From assembly GCA_037957365.1 (NCBI GenBank), contig JARHVA010008348.1, positions 23,501 through 87,500 on the forward strand: 64,000 nt of DNA. The letters are read 5' to 3'. This stretch comes from Torreya grandis. Its lineage: Eukaryota > Streptophyta > Pinopsida > Cupressales > Taxaceae. The notes beneath the pieces are model-generated. The model saw only the letters and a list, made by a program, of their open reading frames with translations. It was not told the DNA's origin and did not search any database. The stretch's first letter is position 1, and the number at the start of each line of letters is the position of its first letter. Shown piece after piece: positions 1-12,104 of the stretch. Made by a program: the position numbers and the translations under genes.

Positions 1-1780
1 GCTTAAGTTTAACGTTTAGTTCAATGCAAAGAGTTCATTGGGCTTGGCCTTGGTTCATTGGCACACTCCTTTGAACCTTGAACTGTTGAACCAAATTTTA
101 GTTCAATGGGTTCAGTTCAAGGGTCTACCCTTAGCCAAAGGGCAGTTCAAATAGTCAAAGTACCCTTTTGGAGGGTGGGTAGACACTAAAGACTTTTCAA
201 AGGTTTCGAGCGTAGTCAAATAGTCAATGAGATCATCAGATAGAATTTTTATGGACATTTTGTCCATGGAAATACATAGTAAAGTGACCCAGGGTTTTAC
301 CCAAGGAAATTGTCTGTGGAAGCCTGGGAGGGCAATACAAACATAAAGGGACCCACTGAAGGACCCCGAAGGGTAAGTACCCTTACAAGGGACTTCTGGC
401 CAAGTCTAAGGACTTTTCAAAGGGATAAGTGCCAAGAAATTTTCAAGACAGAGAAGTGCCCAAGACAATGCCACGTGAACCTGACTGACGTGGCAATGGA
501 GCCGATGACATTTTAGCTAGACCGGATGATGTCCCGATGGACGTCAAGTTTAGCAAAATGGTTTAGCCATTGGTTCTCAAGTGATGACATTTGAGAAGCC
601 ATCAATTTAAAGAGGATGGAATATCTATTGGTTTTCAAAGCTTGACGGTCGAATGAGCATCAAATTTAGTAGAATAGAATGGCCTTTGTTTCCAACTAAG
701 AAAGTATTGCCAAGGAGCCCATAATGGAGAAACCTATTGAAAGTTCACCCCTAGGGGGCCGAACAAGCTAGATAGAGACAAATTTGATAAAAGACAAGAA
801 GACATACATAGAATGAGCAAGCAGTTAAGTCCAAGTGGTGCCAATTTGAGAAGTGACTCTAGCAAGTGAAATAGTTCCTTTGAATTGATCATGAGAAGAT
901 GCAATAGCTAAGTAATGTAACTGGTTTCTTCATTTTACATTTAATGGGTGGATAAACTATGTTTTGACATTAAAAATGTAGAATTCAAGTAGACAAAGCA
1001 CATGGCTCATTAATGTTTTGAGCAACTTGTTGAAGGGACACAATGGCCACTTGTTGAAGGAATGCCACATGGGCTTCCTTATTTTCTCATATATATTTGA
1101 TACTTGTCATTTTTGTAATCATCTTTTTCACAATTTTACAAGGTGCAACCCTGCTAAAATTTCTACCTGAATCTATAAAGACAATTTTTTACCTCTTCTT
1201 GGATGGATATTCTGTGTATGTCCTAAGTGTTTGATTTGTGCCCAGTCATTGTCTTTTGATGCTCTCACAGGTTTAGCACCAACACACCAGTTATCTACAA
1301 GGTGCCATTGTCTATAGCTGATAGGAAAAGAGTTCCATTTAGAGGTATAGAATAGAGGAAGTCATTTATAGTATGTATTTCATAGCATCTTGGTGAGTCC
1401 CTATTCCTGTGTTTTCATAAGAACCTCCCTGCCATTTTCCTGTAGCCTGATCTTTCTACCAAGTCTGAGTGTATATTTGTTGTCTTTGTCTAATTTTGAG
1501 AGTGGGTGTGAGAAGGTCATCTTTTTTTGGTGTATCACCTCCTTAGAGTAGCTTGTTTTCATGTATCTTTATTTCCTTTTCATCCCCCCCAGTTTATATA
1601 GCTATATATATACCTATATGTATTTGCACTTGCTGAAACAACATGATACATCAAAGGGAGCTAGCCCTTATCTAGAGACTCTCCTCTCCAGCTTCATTGT
1701 CCCACAGGTGAGAGAGGAGTTTCCATGTTGCAAGGAGAGAGTAGGAACTTGTTTTCCTACCACTGGGTGCACTTTCCTGG
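1..1780. other. Unassigned non-coding DNA, weakly LTR-like
   Basis: I recognise no protein domain here on either strand. The short ORFs at 310-516 and 1561-1908 have no motif and no recognisable composition. The stretch around 1080-1140 has a TATATATTT run followed by T-rich DNA, which would fit the promoter region of an LTR, but I found no partner copy, primer-binding site or target duplication. The most likely explanation is part of another decayed retroelement running off the left edge of the window. Confidence 0.4.
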
Positions 1781-2830
1781 GATCAACAATTAACTCACAA
1801 GGGTTAATTTTTGAACCCATTCCAAGCCCCAAATGCACCCTAACTCACCTTGGGTTGGGGTTAGTTGTTAATCCTATAAAAGTAAGCCTAGAGATATTCA
1901 TTTATTGACCTTAGAACATAGTAAAGCTATTATTCAAGATTTTATTAATGAAGTAAATTCATAGTGTTATGATGCCAAAATTGTGCCAAGCCAAGTCACT
2001 TTGAGAAAACATCAAGCCAAAGCCAAGACAACCATGGTGCCAAGAGGAGATAGAGATAGCCAAACCCCATTGATGAAGACTTATTGAGCATAATCCAAGC
2101 AAGACAATGAACACATATTTTAGAGAATTAAAGGAGGGTAAGGAAAATTTATAAGTTTATTTATATTTTAGTTGAGCTTTGTCTTTCGTTCTTTGTTCAC
2201 CAATATCCCCTTATGATCTAGGCATGGAGGTGTTATGTTTTGTTAGTGTGTTTTTATCATTTTGATTTCAGATGTTACATTTGTGATGCTTAGAATTTAA
2301 TAATTGAGGATAGGTTAGATCAAGTGTTAGTCTCTTACTAAAATCAAAATGATAAAAGAACACTAACAAAGCATATCACCTCCATGGCTATATCATAACG
2401 GGAGCTTGGTGAGCAAATAACAAATGACAAAGCTCAACTAGAATTTAAATAAACTTACAAATTTTCCTTACCTTCCTTAAATGCTCCAAATGATGTACAT
2501 ATTGGTTTGCTCAGATTGTGGTGAAGAAGTCTTCATTTTTAGGGTTTAGCTATCTCCATGTCCTCTTAGCACCATGCCTGGCTTGGCTTTAGCTTGATGT
2601 TTATTAAAAGTGACATGGCTTGGATTAATTTTGTAAATATAACCCTATGCATTTGCTTCATGAATAAAATCTTACATTATAATTATACAATGTTCTAAGC
2701 TCTCTAAATGAAGAGCTCTAGGCTTGCTTTTATAGGCTTAACAACTAACCCCAACCCAAGATGAGTTAGGGTGTAGTTGGGGCTTATAATGGGTTCAAAC
2801 TTAACCCTTGTGAGCTAACTAACCTTGATG
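1781..2830. repeat. Long imperfect inverted repeat (about 490-bp arms, about 67-bp loop)
   Basis: The left arm runs 1781-2271 and the right arm 2339-2830 in reverse complement. The match is roughly 80% by eye across the whole arm. Good anchors are GGTTGGGGTTAGTTGTTAA at 1855-1873 with its complement at 2740-2760, and TTTTTATCATTTTGATTT at 2251-2268 with its complement at 2341-2358. The loop is 2272-2338. I see no clear flanking target duplication. It could be a foldback-type element, two inverted copies of one repeat, or a hairpin source of small RNA. No coding sequence lies in it. Confidence 0.8.
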
Positions 2831-3829
2831 GAGTAAAAAGGTGTCCAAATCTCATGATTAACATGAAATAAGCATGGGTAGGATATTTTTTATTTTGGAC
2901 AACTCACAAAAGGAAATGATTATTCATTTGATATTCCTTGATTTTTTTATTTCCTTTCTAATAATTCATTTATTTGTTCATAGATAATTCAATTTAGGAA
3001 TTTGATTTGATTTATCATGTTAATTAATCCCTTTTAGGCATTTTCTCATTTGTGCAAGATTTGATTTAATTGATGTGTGCATTTGTCTTATTTAGTTGAT
3101 TTTTAGGCCAAATTGATTTAATTGCTTTTTATAGATCCAAATTTGAGACATTTAGAAATTATTAGGCTAGATATTTGATGTTTGGTAAGAATTGTTCTAA
3201 ATTTGAGTATGGATCCATTGGTGGCCAATTTTATATGTCTATAATTTTATCCTATTTAGGAAGGCATTGTAATTTGTAATCATAGTAACATATTTTCAAA
3301 GAATATAATGGTTATGTGTGCTTACAATTTTAATGGCAATGGTTGAATTGTAGGGTTCCCCCTCAAGGGAATGGTTGCTAAAGGAGTTTAAAAATGGTCC
3401 CTTAAAATAATAAAATGAGTGGGCCAAATAAATGAAAATGATGGGGTGAAAACATAATGATTTGTCCAAAGTTGGCCAAAATCACTAAGAATGCAAGTGG
3501 GATGGTGTATAATGGTTTGCCCAAAGTCAGTTATAAGCATTTTCCCTTGATAGTGGTAAAAATTGTATGATAACATAATGATTTACCTAAATGTGGTTAT
3601 AATAATTGAGAATGTAGATGAAACATTGTAAAATGGTTTGCCCAAAGGTGGTTATAAGCATTGTACCCTGATTATAGAAAATAAGATTGATAGTTGATGA
3701 TGACAACTTGATACAAAGGATAAAGATGAATTGGGATAAACTTATAGTATGGTTATGCTTGTCCAAACTAAAAAAGGTTTAAATTATTTCATTATTTAAT
3801 TACTCTATTTGGGATATGATTGGGATTTT
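2831..3829. other. Non-coding AT-rich stretch containing a short tandem repeat
   Basis: No domain is recognisable on either strand. The stretch lies between the inverted repeat and the tentative 3' LTR of element C. Its only clear structure is the 121-bp duplication listed separately. The ORF at 3388-3576 on the minus strand is a by-product of that repeat. Confidence 0.4.
3451..3692. repeat. 121-bp tandem duplication
   Basis: Two adjacent copies, 3451-3571 and 3572-3692. Paired landmarks are AACATAATGATTT at 3451 and 3572 and AATGGTTTGCCCAAAG at 3511 and 3632, both offset by exactly 121 bases. The copies are clearly diverged, so the duplication is old. Confidence 0.75.
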
Positions 3830-5034
3830 TGTTGGTGTTGGTGTTAAGGAGATATCGATGTTGTATTGTTGTGTAGACTTCTTGAAGCTAATTTTTGTTA
3901 TAGCACATGATGGTAGGCATCATGCTAGAACACCATGAAGACTTAGCCAAAATATACATAAGGACTGACTCCTATGATCTAATACTCAAAATAAAATAAT
4001 GCACCAATGATAAAGACCATGATGATAATGTTGATGTATAAATAAGTATTGATTTAAGAATAGTGTGCAAAGAATCACCCAATGAACACACATAGATTGA
4101 ATCAAGGTAATATTTCTAAAAGTAAACAAATAGGCACACAAAGAAACAAATAATTGTTTTCCATAATTTTATTAAAAACAACATGACATAAATAAGATGA
4201 TGAACATTAACCCTATAAAATAGGCAACAACAAAATAAACAAACAAGATGGGGGAACATAAGAAAAGGAAGGGGGTCATTGAATTATCTCCATAAACACT
4301 AGGCAAGTGGACAATTATTACATAGTTCCATAGATGATATATTCAAAAAAACTTCAAGTTGAATGTATTTCTCCCAAGAAATGGGATAAAATAAATTGAT
4401 GATGTTAAAAGAACATTATTGATATGATAGAAGAATAGGAATGAACTCAAAATATGGTGAGAGTGTGGTATAAAAGGATAAAAAGGATGGGGGAACTAAG
4501 GACAAGTGATTTCTTGTGACTTAGTGAGGGTTCCCAGAATCCTTAAGGTAGAGAAGTTATCATTCTTTTTGGTTTTCCTAAATTGATTTTACAAATAATT
4601 TTAAAAATTTGGAATATCTCAACTCAATTGAGAAATATGAGATACTAAATGGTCCAAGCTCATAAAATGGCAAGAGCATAGAAAAATTGAATGGATACTC
4701 ATAAAAAAGTGAGAGCATCATGCCAAGGGGGACTGAGCTAATCTCAAAAAGTATTGAGCACAACCAACATAGTCCCAAAATGGCCCTAAATCATAGTAGT
4801 TCCACCTTACAGTAGAAAAATATGACTAGTGTAAAATCCAATTCAAACAAAATAGGTGTAGTTGACATAATGGCACAATACAACATAGGAATGACAAGTT
4901 GGTATATCAAGTCATATTAAACAAATGTTTCCCCTGGTTTTTCCATAGTAGTTATAACTAGGATACAATAGATCATATCAATGATACTAATTTATCCATA
5001 GGTGATTATAGTTAGTAGTAAGACCGGTGAAACA
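3830..5034 (-). repeat. Tentative 3' LTR of element C
   Basis: This lies just downstream of C's integrase in C's direction. On the minus strand a purine-rich run (about 5035-5052) is followed by TGTTTCACCGG, a plausible polypurine tract and LTR start. The other end is a guess at a TGTT near 3830. With no second C LTR in the window, neither end can be confirmed. A rival start is near 4930, where another GGGGAAA tract precedes TTGTTTAA. Confidence 0.3.
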
Positions 5035-5439
5035 CTAAATTTCCCCTATAGGTAGATAAAATCAACCTCACATAAATAAACATGATAAGAATAGAATGAG
5101 AAATAAAGGATGTAACTACCAAAACTTTTATTATACTACTAAAAAATACTACCTCTATCTAGAATTCTTGAAACAACTACTAAAACTAATTTGATTCTTC
5201 ATGTGGAATATGAAACCAATGGATGAACCAAGGTCAAATAGGTTAGGATAGGATGAACTAAAACATGCTTGTTTGATAGAATGGAATGTTATAATGGATA
5301 AGAGATAGGTAAAATGATAAGCTAGTAGAATGATTAGATAATAGAATGGTAGAATGATATAGTACAAAGATTAAAATTGATAATATGGTACAACTTCAAA
5401 TGGTCCTCATGGATAATATATCTAGTCACTCAAGTGTAG

Positions 5440-6500
5440 TAATACTTGAGGTGTATAATGTTCATAATCTCATCAAGTTCATTCCATTCTAGTGTGATGA
5501 GCCTATATGCTCTTGCATAATCATCTGTAAAAATCATGAAGGGACCTACCCAATTGGGTTATAACTTGCCTTTATATTTATTTTTATCCATGGTATTCTT
5601 TTTGTTTTATTTGAGTACAAGATCACCAAGGTCAAATTATATATGTTTCACATGCCAATTTTAGTTTTCCATAGAGTCTATTTTGATATGCTTGAATATT
5701 ATTCACTACATCCATGTATTTATCATCAAGTAACTCTAGATCTTAAGGTAAGCTACTCAATAGTCTTCATCATCCAAAACATGTTTCAAAGAGATGTGTA
5801 ATGAAGGTAACTTGACCTCAATGGGAATAATGGCCTCAATACCATAATCAAATGAGTATGGAGTGGATCTTGTTAGTGTGTGGTAATTAGTTTGATATAC
5901 CTAGAGGGAATAAAATATTTGAAGGTGATAATCATGGCTAGCATCATTAATAATATTTTTGAGGATACTGATGATGGTTTTGTTTGATGCTTCAACCTAA
6001 CCATTACCTTTAGGGGAATATGGCATGGAAAAATGTTTTGTCATTTTTTATTTAGCACATAGTGATTCGACATCCTTATTCTTGAATTATCTTTCATTAT
6101 CATATATAATGTTGGAAGGGATACCATAGCAGTAGATGAGATGGTTGAAGATGAATTTGGAAATTTGCTTTCTAGTTATGTAAGTGAGGGGTATAGCTTC
6201 AAACCACTTAGTGAAATATTTTATGGAGATAAGGATATGTTTATGGCCATATGATGAGGTTGGGTTTATATTCTCAATGAGATTGAGGCCCCATGTAGTA
6301 AATGGCTACGGTGTCAACATTGGTTTTAAAGTCCTAGTTGGGGCATGAATCAAACTATCATGTTATTGAAATTCATCACATCTTTTCACATATAAAACTA
6401 CATCTACATCCATTATTGGACAATAGTACCTAGTACATAATTTTTTTCAATAATACTGCCTCATTGGTGTGGGATAAACATACCCCTTTATGAACTTCAT
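5440..6500 (-). pseudogene. Element C integrase (decayed)
   Basis: This enzyme would join the element's cDNA to host DNA. In order on the minus strand are remnants of the HHCC zinc-binding region (about 6380-6500, with one Cys changed to Phe before a stop), the catalytic core, and a C-terminal domain ending near 5440 with the pattern PNWVGPF then NIIHLKYYYT. Of the catalytic triad, the first Asp reads Asn (WGLNLIENIN near 6280-6310), the second is kept in the IIYDNE motif near 6095, and the Glu is kept in the VEASNKTI motif near 6000. Several in-frame stops sit where Gln or Trp would be expected. The homology is clear and the gene is dead. Confidence 0.85.
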
Positions 6501-6829
6501 ATAATGTTAATATAGATTTTGTTTAAGGTAAATAACAAAGTAGAGTTCCATCAAAACTGTAGTGGTATAGGGTTAGTCCAAGTAAGGTATAAAATTAGGC
6601 ATTATGGATGAAGGCTTTGTTTTTTTTAAAGATATTAAGTGGTAAAACATGGTCATGTAAATAAGCATATAGGTTAGAATACTAGGTAGAGCTAGGACCA
6701 ATAAAACCATAGGTCATTATGATGGTTGATGGTTCATGAGTTGGCACTCAAAGATTTTCAATGAGAATTTGGTAGTATTTTTCCATATCTGCATCTAGAG
6801 TCAAAGATCTAATGTTAGCCATGGTATTT

Positions 6830-7270
6830 TCTATTATGTTACTCACCCTTGGTATATGTTCAACCTAGATGTCAGTAATCTACTACTTAAGAGTGTCAAC
6901 CATGGCCTTATAGGGAACTAGCTTGTCATCTTTAGTATAAAAGTTGTTTTTAACTTGATTGATGATTAATTGTGAATCACCATAAATGTTTAGATGAGAT
7001 ATGTTCCATTATATAGTTTGTTGAAGTCTCGTGATGAGTGCATCATATTTGGCCATGTTATGGTAGAAGAAAAGTTGAGTCTAAATGACTTAGGGATTAG
7101 ATTCCCCTATGGAGTCATAAACAAAATGTCTACCCCCAGTCCATCTATTGTGAATTATCCATCAAAATATAGCTTCCAATGTTGCTCCTCAAGAGGTGTT
7201 TCAATTATGGTCATGATGGAGTTGTTAGGAAATTCAAATCTAAGTGACCCTATATCTATAAGGGGTGCTT
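6830..7270 (-). pseudogene. Element C archaeal-type RNase H (decayed)
   Basis: Tat elements carry a second, archaeal-type RNase H beside the normal one. Here the minus strand shows WKLYFDG (about 7150-7170), then a MAKYDALI segment after a small frameshift, then IYGDSQLIINQV. The first and third acidic positions are kept, and the middle one reads Asp (KYDAL) where Glu is usual. It lies between the canonical RNase H and integrase, the usual Tat position. In elements B and D the equivalent domain lies before RT. Confidence 0.8.
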
Positions 7271-7329
7271 CAACAAGCTGATCTATAAGAGCTTACCCCT
7301 TGATGGATTTTTAGTTTACATAATATATC

Positions 7330-7775
7330 TCAAACTCACTAAGAATCATGATCTATTTGGCCATGTGGCCTTGTAAATCTATTTTATATAGTATATACTT
7401 GAACATATCTACTTTTGAAATGACCATGGTCATATTGTTCAACATGTAATGCCATAGTTTATGAGTTGTAAAGACCATAGTGAGACAAGCTTTTTTCGAT
7501 GGGTTTATAATTATGTTCAAATATAAGTAGTGAATGGATTAAATAATACAATTCATGCTCTTTTATATCTTCATCATGTTGAAATATAAGTACCCCCAGG
7601 ATATTATCAATAACTAATAGATATAACAAGAATGATTTTTCTTGAATGGGAGGCAATAAAATTGGTGTATTTTCAAGATAGTCCTTTAGCTATTGAGAAT
7701 CTTTTTGACAATCATCATCCCAAAGAAATGTTACACCCTTATTCAATAAGTGTGTAGATGGGTAGCACTTATCAT
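7330..7775 (-). pseudogene. Element C RNase H (decayed)
   Basis: This is the canonical RNase H that follows RT in Ty3 elements and degrades the RNA of the RNA/DNA hybrid. The clearest part is 7459-7656 on the minus strand, with PPIQEKSFLLYL, then LGVLIFQHDE, then LYYLIHSLL and NYKPIEK. These match the conserved order of the domain. The downstream HYM-type end near 7440 is broken by stops. Confidence 0.8.
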
Positions 7776-7978
7776 CTAATTATGAAATGAAGCATCTGAT
7801 GGATTGGATCTTTCCCTATAAATTATGGAGCTACTTTAGATTGGTTAGTGGTGAGATCTCTATTATGGCTCATACTTTGGCTGGATCAACTTTAATGCCT
7901 TGGTGAGACATGATGAATCAAAGAAATTTTCTTGATTTGATGCCAAAAACACACTTCTTAGTGTTGATCCCAACTTTG
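7776..7978 (-). pseudogene. Element C reverse transcriptase, C-terminal part
   Basis: The minus strand from 7978 downward reads the thumb region of a Tat RT: KKCVFGI, then MSHQGIKVDPAKV, with two stops. Element T inserted exactly at 7979, and the matching N-terminal part resumes at 17772. The five bases CTTTG are present on both sides. Reading across the duplication keeps frame, so C was uninterrupted before T arrived. Confidence 0.9.
7974..7978. repeat. Target-site duplication of element T (left copy)
   Basis: CTTTG directly precedes the TGTAGACA start of T's 5' LTR. The identical five bases follow the end of the 3' LTR at 17772-17776. Five bases is the standard duplication for Ty3 integrases. 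Confidence 0.95.
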
Positions 7979-8046
7979 TGTAGACACTGAAATTGTGTCT
8001 AACCCTTGTCATCCTCCCCTTAACCCCCATTTTATTCTCCCATGCC

Positions 8047-8053
8047 TATTTAA
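8047..8053 (+). promoter_or_regulatory. Candidate TATA box in T 5' LTR
   Basis: TATTTAA about 70 bases into the LTR is conserved in both LTR copies (the other at 16501-16507), while nearby bases differ. The position is early for an LTR promoter, so this is only a candidate. Confidence 0.3.
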
Positions 8054-8151
8054 CTCCTCTCGACCATTTTCCCATGAGCCTTGACCCTGGCAGCATGTAA
8101 AAATGAGTAGAAGGCTAAAATTAGCCTCTGTCCCCATTCTACATCTGCCAA

Positions 8152-8241
8152 TGTCAGTCACTACTCGACTAATGTCGCTGATGTCGGTTACTACTCGGCC
8201 GACATCGCCGATGTCAGTCACTTCTCAGCTGACATCAGTGG
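8152..8241 (+). repeat. Three-copy 30-bp tandem repeat in T 5' LTR
   Basis: The units start at 8152, 8182 and 8212, each of the form TGTCRGTYACTWCTC followed by a GAC/GATGTCG-rich half. The same array is present but more diverged at about 16606-16692 in the 3' LTR. It is the most CpG-rich part of the window. Confidence 0.8.
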
Positions 8242-9335
8242 TTCTACTGGCGTCAGTTATCCTTACACTGCGTTCTCAACCCAAACACAGGATCCATTAT
8301 TCGTTATCTATTATCTATTATTCATTATTCAGTTCTCAATCAATTTCTTGATCCGTTATCGGACCTTCTTTCAAAACATTCTTTCATTGGACCTTCGAAA
8401 CAATCAGCCAACTTTTGATTCAATCAATCTGTAATCAAATCTCTCTCACTCTCTATCTCAGGTACAGGTATTCTACTTCAATCATCTCGCTAGACGTCTG
8501 CTACACCGAACTTCTACAACACATTGACAACAACAATCATATCTTCTACTCTATCTGCAACAAGTAACAGGTAAGCATTTATTCTGTGTTTTTATTTTGT
8601 TTTTTGGCTATTATTTTTAATTGATATCACCATCTGATTTAGATTCAGACCACAGACCCAACTTGACTTCCTCCCATATCACCTCTATCCACCCTTTCCA
8701 AAATATACAGTCTGTAACTCTACCCAGATCCTTGCATAGACCCCCAAATAATCCCTTTGACTCCCAAACAGGCTCCCTAACCCTCAGACAAAACATTAGA
8801 CCATTTTGCAGTCCTGAAACCTGTCTAGACATGACCAGACCCTGTCTAAGAACTACTACCCCAACTGACGCTAGTCATTACCCCTACCAACGTCGGCATC
8901 TTAACCGATGTCGACAACATTCCTTGACTGACGCTGGCATAGAGACCAATGCTCGCGACTGTGCAAAGCAGTTTGCTACATATCAGGTACGTATTTTGCT
9001 TTTTGTCTTATATTTTTTTCATTCTGTCTTTCATTATTTCTATTTTTGTCAAATATTTTGTTTTTAATCAGTGGGTTGATATCCCTCAAGGAAGTCTTCA
9101 TACTTCAGGGATCAAGCTTTTGCTTGATAGCCCACCATCTCCTCATCTAACATTTTTCATGTTTTAGTCTCTTTTTCTTTCAGGTGTCATCCTCCACAAC
9201 CAAAGAGGAGTTCCTGCTATCGTCTGATTTTGGTGCACACGACTTCATCCAGGTACATAAAAGCCTCAGACCATTCTTCTTAGTTTCTTATTTCTCTCTT
9301 TGAATGTAAAAAGAGAATATATCATAGAAACATTC

Positions 9336-9353
9336 TGGCATGCCCGGTGGGAC
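9336..9353 (+). other. Primer-binding site of element T
   Basis: TGGCATGCCCGGTGGGAC starts three bases after the LTR end. Its complement has the geometry of a tRNA 3' end: CCA, a discriminator G, seven acceptor bases, then a CCCAC-type T stem. It resembles an Arg-like tRNA more than the Met, Asp or Lys primers usual for plant elements, but the primer is not identified. Confidence 0.8.
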
Positions 9354-10150
9354 ATTAGGGTATTCCTTGGGTTCCCTTTCTTTCTATTCATATAGGTGCA
9401 TTAGGTTTCTCCTTTTTCACCTTTTTCTTCTCTTCTAAATGACATCATAAGTGGGATTAAAAAGAACCTTTCTTTCTTTTCTTGCATTTCAAACTAGTCA
9501 AAACTCATATTCTTCAACCCTTTCTAAACTTGTTTTCATCCGAACTTAACATCTCGACTTGGGGCTTAAAACACATTGCATATCATTTCTGCTTGCTTGC
9601 ATTTCTTAGTCCACACCTAGTAATTAATAACCACATATTGAATTAATCGTAGTCCACTTTATGTTACACAACCGAACCACTTAGACAAATCAAACATCAA
9701 ACTCACCTGAGACAAGGCCCGACTGGGATTTCATCCCCCAGTAGATACCTTACCTGTCCTGGCAATCCTTCTTAGATTTCATCACCAAGGGGAAAGCCCA
9801 CTCTGTTCTCTGGCAGAGTCTAATCTCTAGGGGAAGTATATTTTGGCTAAGCGGGCCCAGCTTATCACTGGACTCATGAAGTGAGGGGAGCTTGCTCCTT
9901 AGCACTAGGCCAAGTACAAAACCTAACCTAGACTTTTGAGTGCCTAAACAAACATGAAACTAGCTCTAGACTACTTCTTCTAGGACCTGTCTCAAAAGCC
10001 AATCTTCCTCACACATTCTAAGGCATAAATAACCAAGATCCTAATAATTTATTCCTAGGGATTTAACGTTTAGGGTCTGCTTGTGTTCTTCATCTTTTTT
10101 TGTTCTTATCTGCTTGTTTGAGCTTGTGAGGATGTTCTTTCTTGCCTTGA
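9354..10150 (+). other. Untranslated leader of element T
   Basis: Non-coding sequence between the primer site and gag, with no long open frame. It would hold packaging signals, but none is recognisable by eye. Confidence 0.5.
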
Positions 10151-12087
10151 ATGGTTTTGACTTATATTCAAACCAAGGCTCTTGTCGACCACGTGAGGCA
10201 TCAACCTCTTCTATCTTCCCCATCCATAACCAGTCCTATAATGGAGTTCCACTCGGAGACTGAAAGAACTCCTACTCAATTGACCCCAACCCAGTCTCCC
10301 ATTGTCCCTAAAGGGGACCAAGATTTCAAAAGATTCTTGGACCTCAATGGCAGAGCCCTTCAACATTATCTTGCACAAAGCCGAATGCAAGACTCCTTAG
10401 GTAACCCAATCTATGGGATGCTGACTTCTTTAGTCAAGACAATGATCACATCAACAACATCTACAATTCAACCTATAGACAATCAAGCCAACACCTCGAC
10501 TAATAACCCAACCATGTCCTATCTTCAAATTTTAGCCTCTCCTTCTAGATCTACCTCCATAGGGGTTCTGGCACCCCCTCAACATCAAACTACTCAACCA
10601 AATCCTACACCTTTCCAAAACCTAGTGGTCTCTATGCCCCCTACTCTTACACCTATCAACACAAGAGTAACTATCTACCCTTCAACAAGTGTGGCCACTC
10701 CTCAACCATCTTTGACGGCCCCTATCCAACTTGTGCCTACCAACCCCATAACACAAGTGCCCTTGACTTCAACTTTTGCCCTGATAACTAGCTACCCATA
10801 TGTTGCGTCTACACAAACACAACTAACCACGTCATACGCCCCTCTCAATATCTTCCAAGCACCTTATAATCTAGGGGGCACTCCATCTGTCAATCCATCA
10901 GCAAACATCATCAAAATGCTGATGGACAAAATGTCCAATCTTGAGACCTCTATTTCTGGTTCACACAATGCTCTCTCATACGAGCAAATTTGCAATGAGC
11001 CCATTCATCCTTCTGTCTCGATCCGACCATACCCCAACCAGTGGGAACTTCCTAAATTCTCTCATTTTCAGAGCAAGGAAGACCCACAATAACACCTACA
11101 GGCATTAGACATGCCTGTTATCTCATTACCACGATGATGCATTACTTTTATGCACATTTCTTATGTCCCTCTCTGGCACTGCTCTTAACTGGTACAACTC
11201 CCTTACCATCCATTCTCTCTTCACATTCACTCAACTGGCCCAACTCTTCCTTGACCATTTCTCTATCAACATCACCAAAAAGGTCTCAATCACAGACCTC
11301 TATTCTATCTGGCAGTTTGAGGACAAATTTATAGCTGATTTTGTTGCTCACTGGAGAAGCCTTATCAATCAGCTCTCATTTTCCTTATATCAACTTGAAC
11401 TTATTAAACTTTTCTCCCAAGCCTACACCAAACATATTTCTTCTACCTAGTGGGTTCAGACCTTCTGCACCTTTGACGAAGCCTTCACGATGGCCCATAA
11501 ACTTGAATTACGTGTCGTTGAGGAGAACAAAGTCAAGTTGTAGAGTAAGAATCCCAACTCCAAGACCAATGACTCCTCTTCTTCTAAGCCTTCTTCATCT
11601 ACCCCTAGGTCTAAAGCTTCAACAAATGCTGTGGTCGTTAGACCTTCATCCTCTTCACCTTTAACCAACCAGCCTGAGCCATCCACATCCCAAAGCATCA
11701 CCCACTAATTCCAACAGAGATACGTACAATGATAGTATACTCCACTCAAAGAATCATACGCGTCTATGCTAGAAAAACTTGTCAAACAGGGGGTTCTCAA
11801 TCTCCCCCAAATCTGACCACCTCCACAATTTGATCCCTCACGCACCATCCCTGCGTGGTATAGGGAAAATGACTTCTGTAACTACCACCATGTTAAAGGC
11901 CATGACATAGGCAACTGTAAGACCCTTAAAAACATCATCCAAGACATGCTGGAAAAGGGTGACCCTATCCTTGACAATCCCAATGCGCCATCCAATCAGA
12001 GCATCGACATCTTCAAGCAACCATTCCCCAATCATCTGCCAACCCAAAACAATGTCCAGACCATGACTGACAACATTCACAAACATA
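10151..12087 (+). pseudogene. Element T gag with first zinc knuckle (decayed)
   Basis: Gag forms the particle that carries the element's RNA. The open N-terminal part is 10151-11092; ATG codons at 10151 and 10241 are both possible starts. It holds a helical-looking segment (FLDLNGRALQHYL, about residues 60-72) and a Pro/Thr/Gln-rich stretch. The retrotransposon gag core follows at about 11093-11450 after a stop (SGTALNWYNSL, then FTQLAQLFLDHF and DFVAHWRSLI). A zinc knuckle of the form CNYHHVKGHDIGNC lies at about 11877-11920 with both Cys and both His kept. Stops interrupt at several points, including one just after the first open part. Element A has a close relative at 41.4 kb. Confidence 0.85.
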
Positions 12088-12104
12088 ATATATGAACAGT
12101 CAAT

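Larger units (their letters stand above)
7979..9332 (+). repeat. 5' LTR of element T
   Basis: The LTR begins TGTAGACAC and ends ATAGAAACA. It matches 16433-17771 over its whole length, and the ends are fixed by the target duplication outside and the primer site inside. A three-unit 30-bp tandem repeat lies at 8152-8241. Confidence 0.95.

Noticed and set aside
1561..1908. 115-codon plus-strand ORF with a hydrophobic start
   Set aside because: Its second half lies in an arm of the inverted repeat, and the reading frame is not kept in the other arm. No domain is recognised.
8103..8351. Open frame inside T's 5' LTR with repeats of SVTTRP/MSVT type
   Set aside because: The repeats are the translation of the 30-bp tandem array. 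The frame is not kept in the 3' LTR copy.
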